NCBI GenBank assembly: GCA_951799405.1
Contig: OX637332.1
Location: 15,753,001-15,817,000 of the forward strand
DNA from: Agapetus fuscipes
Lineage: Eukaryota > Arthropoda > Insecta > Trichoptera > Glossosomatidae
Length of the DNA: 64,000 nt
Direction of reading: 5' to 3'
Positions within the stretch are counted from its first letter, which is position 1. Each line of letters opens with the position of its first letter. The notes under the pieces were generated by a model. It ran no database searches, was not told where the DNA came from, and was given only the letters and a program-made list of their open reading frames with translations. The position numbers and the translations under genes were made by a program. Positions 23,950-32,200 of this stretch are shown here, piece after piece.

Positions 23950-24207
23950 AATTTAATAATTAAAAAACTTTTTTATTTAAAAAACACATAGTTTTTATTT
24001 TCACATATGAGTTACAATGCCTAAGCGCTGTCGAACCTGCTCGGTTCATCATCAGATAATGCCTAAGCGCTGTCGAACCTGCTCGGTTCATCATCAGAGG
24101 CTGATGATGAACCGAGCAGGTTCGACAGCGCTTAGGCATTATAACTCATATTTGAAAATAAAAACTATGTGTTTTGTAAATAAAAAAGTTTTTTAATTAT
24201 TAAATTA
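23950..24207. repeat. Foldback element built from hammerhead-type repeats
   Basis: A giant inverted repeat. The innermost arms 24056-24097 and 24101-24142 are perfectly complementary over 42 bp with a 3-nt spacer. The outer arms (23950-24015 and 24140-24207) continue the complementarity over AT-rich tail sequence. The left arm contains an extra tandem 42-bp unit (24014-24055), so the arms are unequal. Each 42-bp unit carries hammerhead-like elements (ctgatga, a five-base-pair stem II, gcgctt). Confidence 0.92.
24019..24101 (-). ncRNA. Tandem hammerhead ribozyme-like dimer (core mutated)
   Basis: Read on the minus strand. Unit 1 (24101-24061) has GCCU, CUGAUGA, stem II GAACC/GGUUC with loop gagca, then GACA, GCGCUU and AGGC; GCCU and AGGC pair as stem I. 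Unit 2 (24055-24019) repeats the core 42 bp further on but has lost the 5' strand of stem I. The conserved GAAA is GACA in both, and that change should weaken or abolish cleavage. Relaxed dimer folding is possible. Confidence 0.65.
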
Positions 24208-24640
24208 AAAATGAATTTTCACTCGGTGAATGTGCAAACATTAGAAAAAGACTTTCATAATGTTAGCAGAAAAACAATCTCCTCGTACATACATTCATGA
24301 TATGTAATACATATGAACGTATGCAAGCAAGAAAATAAACGGTTCTGAGTGCAATTGATTGACGTAACAGTAACAACTTGTAGCTCTCTATCTGAAAGAA
24401 AGTGTTGGGAATTATTCACTAGACGCTAACAAGCTAATTATCTTTGTAACCTTCGCGCAAACGCCTTAAATTTTAATAATATCACTTACCGGAGGTTTTT
24501 TGCTTCTGCTTGAGCTACGAACAATCGCTTAGCCTTCCACAAGACTTGCCTCGGACACTGATTGCTAAAGGGCGCATCACAATCGGTCCACATTTGTTTT
24601 AAAATAAAATGAAATAGATTTTAAGTTTTTTTTTGTCAGT
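24208..24640. other. Gap with no recognised feature
   Basis: AT-rich, no supported feature. Confidence 0.35.
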
Positions 24641-24852
24641 GTTATGGCCGAGGGGGCCAAGTAGGCTGATCTTTCTAACGTGTTTGGAATAGAACAACGT
24701 TGGTTCGATCCCCGCCTGGGTCATTTGACCATAACTTTGACCCTGGTTCAACAGATGTTGTTGGGTAATTATTAATTAATAATTCTGGCCAGGCAGAATA
24801 GGTTTGTGAATTGTATTCCTCTTCACAAATCTTACTTTACTTACTTACTTAG
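24641..24852 (+). repeat. tRNA-derived SINE, family D
   Basis: tRNA-like head with tggccgagggggccaag and a B-box (ggttcgatcccc), then a unique body (ggtaattattaattaataat) and an (actt)n tail. The head and tail differ from SINE B and C, and this is the only copy in the window. Confidence 0.7.
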
Positions 24853-24895
24853 TCAGCCACTTCCTGTCCACTGCTGGGCATAGGCCTCCCCACTA
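24853..24895 (-). pseudogene. Short LINE 3'-end fragment
   Basis: Contains ccactgctgggcataggcct, which on the minus strand is a motif often found at the end of insect LINE reading frames. It abuts the family D SINE tail, which suggests a shared 3' end or a nested insertion. Confidence 0.5.
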
Positions 24896-25025
24896 ATCTA
24901 TTTAAAAAAGAAAAAGTTGTTGCACGCACCTCTGACCAAGACAATACCATCATTGAACATCTCGGCAAGTCCTTTTGTCGTTTTAAAAACCAAGATTTGT
25001 AAAAATAATAAATTAAATTGTAGAA

Positions 25026-25245
25026 GTCCGGTCGACGAGCGTCAAAAAATATTTTCCGTTTTGTTATTTATTTCAAGCGCACAATCGAAAAACCAGCAAG
25101 GTCAGCCTTCGCAAGAAATAAGAACCAACTCCCTCAGAAACTAGGAGTGGTTTAAAACATAAGGTGGCTTCCTTACTTGTAAAAAATAATAGATTTCGCA
25201 CGTCTCATTCAACCACTTCGAAGACAACGGAGTTGTTAATTGCAA
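25026..25245 (+). repeat. SINE B, degenerate
   Basis: Starts gtccggtcgacgag and lacks most of the tRNA head. It then follows the family body in order: cagcaaggtcagccttcgcaag, aagaaccaactccctcag, ggcttccttacttg. Clearly an old copy. Confidence 0.65.
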
Positions 25246-25295
25246 AAAATGTGCAGCTTATGTATTTGTATATCCTTAACTGTAATTAATTGTAT

Positions 25296-25553
25296 GTATT
25301 CCTTGACTTATGGGTTGGTATGACGCTGACCACCCATACTGTAAAAAATGGTTCACTTTGCCAATGTCACCCCTGTTTCAGGGATGGTCGGCAAGAGTTG
25401 CACGGCTTATTGTTCATTTGAGATTGGGTATTTATATTGTAAGTTTACATGCGGCATGTTTGAGCGCGAACTTATATGTACGTGCCTGCTTGAAAGAATG
25501 CATTTATACGCTTCTTAAATGTAATATATCTTTGCAACTTATATTACCGATTA
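25296..25553 (+). repeat. A-repeat, full-length
   Basis: Starts at the canonical boundary attccttgacttatgggttg. Its 3' end faces the 3' end of the next, inverted copy, only ~45 bp away, forming a tail-to-tail pair. Confidence 0.92.
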
Positions 25554-25595
25554 TTATTATAGATTTACTTACTTGCTTTGTGTTTTTTGCTATAA

Positions 25596-25841
25596 TAATC
25601 TATAATCTAAGTTGCAAGGATATATTCATTCAAAGCTCTCAGATGTATGCCCACAAACAAACACGTGTAGTTCGCGCTTACAAATGCTGATTGTGTACTT
25701 ACAAATAAAATCCAAACCTCAAATGAACATAAGCCCTGCAACTCTTGCCGACATTCCCTGAAACAGGGGTGACAATGACAAAGTGAACCATTTTTTACAG
25801 TATGGGTGGTCAGCCTCATACCAACCTATAAGTCAAGGAAT
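25596..25841 (-). repeat. A-repeat, full-length, joined to LINE end
   Basis: Minus-strand copy from ataatctaagttgcaagg to ataagtcaagga. Beyond its 5' boundary the sequence continues without a break into the LINE 3' UTR and reading frame at 25842-26217. Confidence 0.92.
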
Positions 25842-26217
25842 ACGAGTAATAAATAACATTTAAGTATAAGAAAACAACAAAACCTTAAAAATAAATCTAT
25901 ACAAAAAAAGTAAAAAATGTCTTATGCAAAAAATGTAGCAAGCCAATAAACCAACATTAAAAATCAGCATTACAGATTAGCCGCCACTTCTTCCTGTCCT
26001 TGCATACTTCTTTCATTTCATCCAGAGTCATAACTTTTTTTCATACAAGCTCTCCTTTTATTATGACTGGATATCCCATTCACTCGCTATTTCGAAAATT
26101 TGGTCCATCCATACCTTTCTCGGTCTTCCTCTTCCACGACATCCATCAATTCTTGCAGCATATACTTTCTTCGTCATTCTTTCCTCATTCATTCTCTCCA
26201 AATGTCTAGATTTTGAA
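25842..26217 (-). pseudogene. RTE-type LINE 3' UTR and ORF2 C-terminus
   Basis: Minus-strand fragment. A ~130-bp 3' UTR like that at 31409-31540, then the end of the reading frame with MNEERMTKKVY, GCRGRGRPRKVWMDQI and ASEWDIQS. It has lost bases against the 31522-32001 copy, so the frame is broken. It is 5'-truncated at about 26217, with no RT domain. Confidence 0.85.
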
Positions 26218-26270
26218 TAAAATATAAAAAAATGAGTTTCAGATCTATTTTCTTTGCTATGAAGGAAAAT

Positions 26271-26606
26271 GTCCGGTCGATAGCTCAGTTGGTAGAGTGT
26301 TTTCATTCCATTCCGTTAACTCGGATTCCAATCCGCTGACGGTGTCAGAAATGATTTCCCGTTTTGGTGTTTATTTCAAACCCCAAAATAAACTACCAGC
26401 AAGGTTTACTCAGCCTTCACAAGAAATGAGTACCAGCGCCCTCGGAAGCTGGGAGACCCCCAATTCAAATGAAGTGGTTGGCGTAAGGCCGGCCTCCTTA
26501 CCTGTAAAAATAAATAGGTTCCACTCGCCACATGCGAAACCCTTTGAGAATGACGCGGCAAGAAGTTACACTATATGTGTATCTTGGTTGCGTTGCGTTT
26601 TTTGCG
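26271..26606 (+). repeat. SINE B, full-length
   Basis: Best plus-strand reference of the family. The tRNA-like head ccggtcgatagctcagttgg is followed by a decayed B-box (cggattccaatccgctgacg). The body runs through ttgcggtcgtg-like spacer, aaccccaaaataaactacc and gaaatgagtaccagcgccct, to the end gtgtatcttggttgcg. Confidence 0.88.
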
Positions 26607-27009
26607 GAAATGTAATTGCAGCTTTGGTCGGGAAGTAGCTGTCTGTGGGTGTGGAAGAGGGAACAAACTGGAGAATACATAATTGAGGAGATAACATCAC
26701 CGCCAACGTCCAAGAAACATTGTATTTCTTTTAGAGGGCGTCCCCTACCAAGGACGAGTCCTTCGCTCTTCAACTGTCACTTATCCTAAAAAACGTCTTT
26801 ACAATTGGAATACTGAGAATTTTCACAAAAGTATGCCGAACAGATTTCTTGACTTAATGTTAAGTTCTTAAGAAAGGTTTTATATAAGTCGTATGACAAA
26901 GACGGAAATCCTGTTTTTCTTTATTTTTAATGAAATTAAAATATGGAGACAGAAAATCATTTCTTTATCACTTTTTCAACATCATCTGTTTCTTGATTTA
27001 AAGATTTAA
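26607..27009. other. Gap with no recognised feature
   Basis: Mixed composition, no repeat family or coding signal I can name. Confidence 0.3.
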
Positions 27010-27138
27010 ATGAGGCTTATCACCCATACTGTAAATAATGGTTCAGTTTGCCAATACTATCCCTGTTTCAAGAAGGGTGATACATATAGCAGCAATCATC
27101 ATTTGAGATTTGAGTTTTTATTTTATAAGTTCGGACCG
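27010..27138 (+). repeat. A-repeat, 3'-truncated
   Basis: Contains atcacccatactgtaaataa and the central block up to tttttattttataagttcgg, then stops. The 3' half is missing, which is unusual because LINE-type truncation normally removes the 5' end. Confidence 0.7.
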
Positions 27139-27256
27139 ATGGACCGATCAATTAAAGACAGCAACAGGCACCTCTGAACATTGCAGTCAAAATAACACTG
27201 GAGAAGAGTGGTTGCTTCCACAAGGGTTACAATGGAAGATGAAGAAGTGAATATAC

Positions 27257-27650
27257 TGTTGTGTTTTTAGGGTTCAAAAAGTCTTTAAATTAAAAAAAAC
27301 TGGTCTTATATCATGGATATTTATTTTACACTTAGATTTATTTAGCAATTTTTATTTATTTTTAACAATTCACATTCATGGTTTAGCACTTTACATTTAT
27401 TTCACAGTTGGTCTTCACTTACAATGTCTTTCTTTTTCAAAAGCAGAGCGTCGTATATGGACTGACTCTTGCGAGCCGCTTGCAGCCCTTTATATTCCCA
27501 AAGACAGTAGTTACTAGAAGCCAATTTTGCTGGAACCTTCTAGAACATAAAGCTTCCAGTAGGTACATAATTGAATGTCTCTTTCCTAGGTATCTATAAT
27601 AATTACTCCAACTCTCATTGGCTAAAACTAATAAACCTACCTACCTAACA
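27257..27650 (-). mobile_element. Solo LTR, family 2, minus strand
   Basis: 394 bp. Read on the minus strand it starts tgttaggtagg and ends aacacaaca, has a TATA-like gaatataaaggg in the middle and repeated aataaa signals before the end. Its last ~30 bp (ttttgaaccctaaaaacac) match the LTR at 18068-18547, while the U3 halves differ. No exact target duplication was found. Confidence 0.75.
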
Positions 27651-27800
27651 TTTATATGTATTTTAATTAAATAAACAAAGTTTTAATTCACTTTTATCTT
27701 TTTTTATTTTTGTCTAGCACTTTCGCCTACAAGGCATCATCAGGACAATGACAATTCAAAATTAACAATTAAAATTATTTTTATCATCTCCCTTCACAAT
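27651..27800 (-). repeat. Hammerhead-bearing repeat, flanks
   Basis: Downstream of the ribozyme on the minus strand is aaaagtgaattaaaactttg, shared with copies at 30915-30945 and 7437-7460. No PLE reverse transcriptase is nearby, so only the terminal part of an element, or a non-autonomous retrozyme, is present. Confidence 0.55.
27710..27748 (-). ncRNA. Hammerhead ribozyme motif, intact core
   Basis: Read 27748 to 27710 on the minus strand: stem I 5' strand UUGUC; core CUGAUGA; stem II GCC/GGC with loop UUGUA; core GAAA; a tiny stem III (AG/CU, two-base loop); cleavage triplet GCUA; stem I 3' strand GACAA. UUGUC and GACAA pair perfectly, bringing the cleavage site next to the core. Minimal hammerheads with such a short stem III are known from Penelope-like elements and animal retrozymes. 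An extra U after CUGAUGA is the only oddity. Activity is unproven. Confidence 0.72.
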
Positions 27801-28014
27801 ACATAGACAATATAATTATTTTAGGTATAAATTTAAAGTCAAAATTAAATAAAAACAAATATAAATTTAAAATCAAATATATATATTTATTATGTACATA
27901 ACAATGCCTGTTTATATATTTGCAGCTTCGGTTATTGATTATATCTCTTTTGGATTCTATGGAGTGACAGCGTTGGAAAACGAAAACTTGTTTTCAAATT
28001 TTACAACCAACTCA

Positions 28015-28330
28015 ATCAACTACCGTGCATACACACCCGTCACGCGGGCATTATTTGATAATCTACGCGAGTATAACATACAAATCGCTCGTAGTGTTTG
28101 GTCCACTCGGCGGCACGTGTCCGTCACGTGTTGAGCGCGTGCCAATCACGTGTGCAGCGGGTCCATTTCAGTAATTGTTGTGCGATTGGAACAACTTTTG
28201 CGCCGGCCTGAGAGCCATGTGAAGAGACTTGTGAAATCACATTATTCAATTACAAGCGAATCGTCTCACCGTCCAATTTTCGATTGCAAGTCTTAAAATC
28301 GTTAGGGATAATACACGTTCCTTGGCGTCA
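28015..28330. promoter_or_regulatory. GC-rich island with three E-boxes
   Basis: Contains CACGTG at 28114, 28125 and 28147, that is 11 and 22 bp apart, about one and two DNA turns, so all three face the same side. Palindromic E-boxes bind bHLH proteins such as Myc/Max- or circadian/bHLH-PAS-type dimers. The island is CpG-rich and not part of any repeat family seen here. An enhancer is the natural guess. Confidence 0.45.
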
Positions 28331-28416
28331 TAGTAACCCTTGATTTGTGGAAATGTGTATAAAAATAAATGACGAATCAAAAAAAAAATGAAATAAAGTA
28401 ATTATAGAGTTTCATC

Positions 28417-28460
28417 GGACTGGTCGTAGTTTAATAGTTAACGCGCCAGATTTTCAGAGT
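28417..28460 (+). repeat. tRNA-like SINE head fragment
   Basis: Only the first ~40 bp of a tRNA-derived head (actggtcgtagtttaatagt, taacgcgccaga). It resembles the SINE C or tRNA-like head at 13755. The rest is absent. Confidence 0.45.
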
Positions 28461-29052
28461 GTTCAGAAAACACAACAATAATATCGTTTTATTTTCAAAA
28501 ACGAAATTTCATTGCTATCGTTCATCGAGGCGTAGGTACATGAAAAATTGGCGCTGGCTTTCGACGTCAAAGTTTGCACAGGGTTCTTGTTGTGTAAGAC
28601 ACTTAAAACAACGCTCTTGTATTTGAAAAATTGTTTTACGTTGTATTTTAATGTTATAATTATTCACAAGATTTCTGTAATGTTTTGACCATATTGAACA
28701 AAAATTTAAGCGCAGGTTTTTCTTTTTTTTTACGTAGATTGTAGGGTGTGCATAAAAAAATACAAACATTCTCCTGTGTCATAAAAATATTGTAATTATT
28801 CTAGGAGTAACACTATCAAGATCTAAAGCATTACATATTTGGAGTGTCTGCCTCGCACGATCACCCTTTTTGTGCGCTTAATGGAAGGCCAGGTCTCGAG
28901 GGGGCGCACTCTACGCACAGCCCTTTGTGAGGATAGAACGCAACATGTTCGCTTTTTACAGGGATAGGTTGTGGACTAGGGGAGGAATGGCGCCCAGTGT
29001 AAAACACAGTTATTGAAAAAAAAATAGAATTAAATTACAGAAAAGCAAGCAA
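28461..29052. other. Gap with no recognised feature
   Basis: AT-rich first half. A GC-richer patch at 28850-28995 (ctcgagggggcgcactctac) has no identifiable role. Confidence 0.3.
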
Positions 29053-29605
29053 GCGATTACTTGACTTATAGGTTAGTATGAAGCTGACCACCCATACTCT
29101 AAAAAATGGTTCACTTTGCTTATTATGACTACAGTCACTGCAAGTGCGCTTTCAGGCTTGATGCGGCGGTGAAGAAATGGGTCTTCATTCCCTTCTTGAA
29201 GCTCTCGATCCCTTCCTTGGCGCGCACTTCAGGAGGCAGCTGGTTCCATGTGGACGGTCCCGCAACGGCGAAAGCGCGGTCTCCGAACACTGTTCTTCTT
29301 TTTCTGCATTGTGAGCTGACAGAGGTAAGAGCACTGTCAGAAGATCGCAGAGTGAGCCCCCTCTCACTCAGACTCCTCGGTATTATCAGCTCCTGCAAGT
29401 ACTCTGGCGCCACTCCATGCAGCGCTTTATGCACCGTGATCATCAGGGGAGGTCGTCAAAAGTTGCAGGGTTTATGTTCATTTGAATTTTGGTTTTAATT
29501 TGTAAGTACAAATTCAGCTCTTGTGCACGTGTCTGTTTGTGGGCATGCATTTGATATGAGTTTTGACTGTTAATATATCTTTGCAACTTAGATTGTAGAT
29601 TATAG
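29053..29605 (+). repeat. A-repeat split by a LINE fragment
   Basis: The 5' part (29053-29118) runs to ttcactttgc, and the 3' part (29440-29605) resumes at cagggga/ggtcgtc. Between them ~320 bp of an unrelated LINE (29119-29443, minus) replaces about 20 bp of the A-repeat. Confidence 0.85.
29119..29443 (-). pseudogene. CR1/L2-like LINE C-terminal fragment
   Basis: The minus-strand frame reads MITVHKALHGVAPEYLQ, then the well-known LINE tail motif FGDRAFAVAGPSTWNQLPPE and KKGMKTHFF. That RAF-V-GP-WN-LP pattern marks the C-terminal end of CR1/L2-group polyproteins. The sequence is GC-richer than its surroundings and the 102-codon frame is open, so the insertion may be fairly recent. It sits inside the A-repeat and has no poly-A tail of its own. 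Confidence 0.85.
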
Positions 29606-29649
29606 AATGTCTTCATATTGTTATGCTTTTAGCGGGTTCTACTTAATAA

Positions 29650-30150
29650 AAACTACGGTTTATTTATTTTATTATTTTCGGTTCCGACAGAGTTACATTT
29701 GCACATAGTACGATCGCGATGGTTGATTGGTGGGTAGCTCGACTCCTCAGGCATGTCCGTCCGCAACAGACCATCGTATAAAGCATTCCACAAGGTCGGT
29801 CCTAAGACCGATCCCTGCGGGACGCCAGACATGATCCGCCGCTTCTCTTCCACACCAGAGGAACCGTACCAATACTCAAGACTACGGCCATCGAAGTAGC
29901 TTTCAAGCATAGCCATCAAATAGTCTGGCACGCGGAAGCTCTTCCTCAGCGCTCTGAGGATTAATTCCTATTGCGCAGAGTTAAAAGCATTCCAGATATC
30001 CACACCGTGCCCTGCCATGCTTGTCGGATAACGTTGACAACGTGTCCGACTGCGTCAATCGTGGATCTGCCCCGCCTGAAGCCGAACTGCCTATCGTGCC
30101 TATCGGAGAGACCCCGCTCCGGATCCTCCAGGATTGTCTTCCGAGTCTTC
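29650..30150 (-). pseudogene. R1-like reverse transcriptase fragment
   Basis: The minus strand encodes part of an RT domain. Upstream is an RQFGFRRGRSTIDAVGHVVN motif, then a break in frame, then MAMLESYFDGRSLEYW and the RT motif GVPQGSVLGPTLWNALYDGL. The (Y/F)DD active site is not reached; the frame continues into unrelated sequence. A frameshift and stops show it is dead. It belongs to the Jockey/R1 side of the LINE tree, different from the RTE relics nearby. Confidence 0.85.
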
Positions 30151-30345
30151 CGAGCAGTGGCTGTAAGGCTAGATGGACCTTTGGTGACCGGTCTTTGGTA
30201 AAGTATATGAATTTTTCAACCAAGCGCAGAGCGTAATTGTCTGATAATAAACATTGTTTTTTTTTGTGCTCCGCCTGGATTCGAACCCATGACCTGCCAT
30301 TTCCAAGGCCGAAGCGATAACCCCTAGGCTACAGACTAGTCAAAA
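30151..30345 (-). repeat. SINE C, minus strand, internally altered
   Basis: The body (gtggctgtaaggctagatgg, ggtgaccggtctttgg) and the tRNA head (tggattcgaacccatgac, agcgataacccctaggct) are both present. About 40 bp of foreign or decayed sequence (gcgtaattgtctgataataa) lies between them. It directly follows the R1-like fragment. Confidence 0.8.
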
Positions 30346-30409
30346 AAAAATAGTGCTCCATGACAATGAAATTATAAAGTTACGTTTTATCACTTTTTCA
30401 CTCACAGAT

Positions 30410-30650
30410 ATATTTACAAAATTACTACTCCCCCAAAACGCCTCTGCACAGCATATCCGTCGAAAATCACTTGATGTGTTTCCATATATATTTTTTTGTT
30501 TCGTGTTGAGCCACCCTTGACATAATCGCGCGCATGCGGCACCGCTTTCGGGGTGGCGTGAGGCGCTCCACTTGCTACTAATAACTTGCAGTGTTCATGC
30601 CCAATTGAATACTACCCGGAGACTGGACGAAAGGGGACAACCCAGCCGTG
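30410..30650. promoter_or_regulatory. GC-rich unique patch
   Basis: Contains cgcgcgcatgcggcaccg and cttgctactaataacttgc, in no repeat family of this window and with no open frame. It is a weak candidate regulatory element. Confidence 0.25.
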
Positions 30651-30904
30651 AATATTTTTTAAACATCAAAAGTTATCGCTGTTTGAATGCAATGAAATTT
30701 ATTTATGTATAATGATGCAATTTTTCAATCAATTAACATAAAAAATGAAAAAAAAAACCTTCTTAATCGTATATCAGTAGAATGAAGCAGTCTTCTTTTT
30801 TGATATGTATTTTTTTAAGTGGAGTTTTACAATGTCTCCGCTGAAACATTTCATTTTATTTTTATTTTTAAGTGTTAATCTGTTCACACAGGGAAAGTCC
30901 ATTG

Positions 30905-30995
30905 TATTTTTTAAATTTAATTGGAAAAAACAAAGTTTTAATTCACTTTTTATTTATGTTTTTGTTCAAAGTTTTCGCCTAATAATTTTTTATAT
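30905..30995 (-). repeat. Truncated hammerhead-family repeat
   Basis: On the minus strand: ggcgaaaactttgaaca (compare ggcgaaagtgctagaca of the intact copy), then the shared tail aaaagtgaattaaaactttg. The CUGAUGA half and stem I are gone. Confidence 0.6.
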
Positions 30996-31146
30996 TTTAT
31001 ATTACTGCTTCGTCTTTCTAAGACTGCCTTTATCCACTTCTGAATAAAAGCCTCCTGCCACTTCTTCTTTTCTTCGTCGTTCTGCCGCCTTCTAACTAAA
31101 GGTTGCTGAACATCAGAAAGTGACTCAGCTGCGGTCACTCCAGCAA

Positions 31147-31408
31147 TTATCTATAATCTATAAATCTTTAATCTAAGTTGCAAGGATATATTCATTTAAA
31201 GCTCTCAGATGTATGCCCACAAACCAACAAGTGTAGTTCGCGCTTACAAATGCTGAATGTGTACTTACAAATAAAATCCAAACCTCAAATGAACATAAGC
31301 CCCACAACTTTTGCCGACCTTCCCTGAAACAGGGGTGACATTGGCAAAGTGAACCATTTTTTACAGTATGGGTGGTCAGCCTCATACCAACCTATAAGTC
31401 AAGGAATA
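31147..31408 (-). repeat. A-repeat, full-length, joined to LINE end
   Basis: Minus-strand copy running directly into the LINE 3' UTR at 31409. The tail side shows the words ctataatctataaatcttta, the family's imprecise terminal repeat. Confidence 0.92.
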
Positions 31409-32200
31409 TGAATAATAAATTACATTTAAATATAAAAAAGAACAAAACCTTACAAAGAAATCTATACAAAAAAAGTCAAAAATTTCCTATGCAAAATATG
31501 TAGCAAATGAATACACCAACATTAGAAATCAACATTGCAGATTAGCCGCCACTTCTTCCTGTCCTTGCATACTTCTTTCATTTCATCCAGAGTCATAACC
31601 TTTTTCATACAAGTCCTCCTTTTATTATGACTCTGGATAACCCATTCATTCGCTATTTCAGAGATTTGATCCTTCCATACTTTTCTCGGTCTTCCTCTAC
31701 CACGACATCCATCTATTCTAGCAACATATACTTTCTTCGTCAATCTTTCATCACTCATTCTCTCCAAATGCCCGAACCATCTTAACATACTTCTTTTAAT
31801 CTTCACTTTCACACTTTCCCTTACACCACATTCTTCTCTTACAAAATCATTCCTCACCCTGTCACTTCGTTTTTTTCCAATCAAACTTCTTAGATAGTCC
31901 ATTTCTACTGTATGGACTTTACTAATTTCCCTTTCACTCACCGTCCAGGCTTCACTTCCATACATCAAGGTTGGCACTAGTATACCACCGTGCACCGCCA
32001 ATCTAACATTTTTTGAGAGATTTTGGTTCCTGGCGATGCAAGCGGTCGCACCCAGTACACACCTGCCTTTCTTATTCTTCTTTCAAATTCACCGGCCATT
32101 CTTCCATCTTTTTCAAACTTACTTCCCAAATATACAAACTCATTTACGACATCAACATTCATTCCATTAATTTTAAATTCATAATTCATAATAATCAATT
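31409..32200 (-). pseudogene. RTE-type LINE ORF2 C-terminal region, longest copy
   Basis: Minus strand. Upstream frame (32198-31977) with VNEFVYLGSKFEKDG; downstream frame (32001-31522) with LMYGSEAWTVSEREISKVHT, MLRWFGHLERMSDERLTKKV, GRGRPRKVW and NKRRTCMKKVM, ending RLICNVDF. The frames overlap near 31990, so one frameshift separates them. These are the post-RT motifs of RTE/related LINEs; the catalytic RT and endonuclease lie upstream and are missing. The stop codon is followed by a ~110-bp UTR and the A-repeat, which identifies the A-repeat as this element's 3' end. A perfect 14-bp hairpin (31585-31638) sits near the stop. Confidence 0.88.

Noticed and set aside
26271..26345. Functional tRNA genes at SINE heads (also 14327, 15023, 48659)
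   Set aside because: Acceptor stems do not pair and the sequence continues into conserved SINE bodies.
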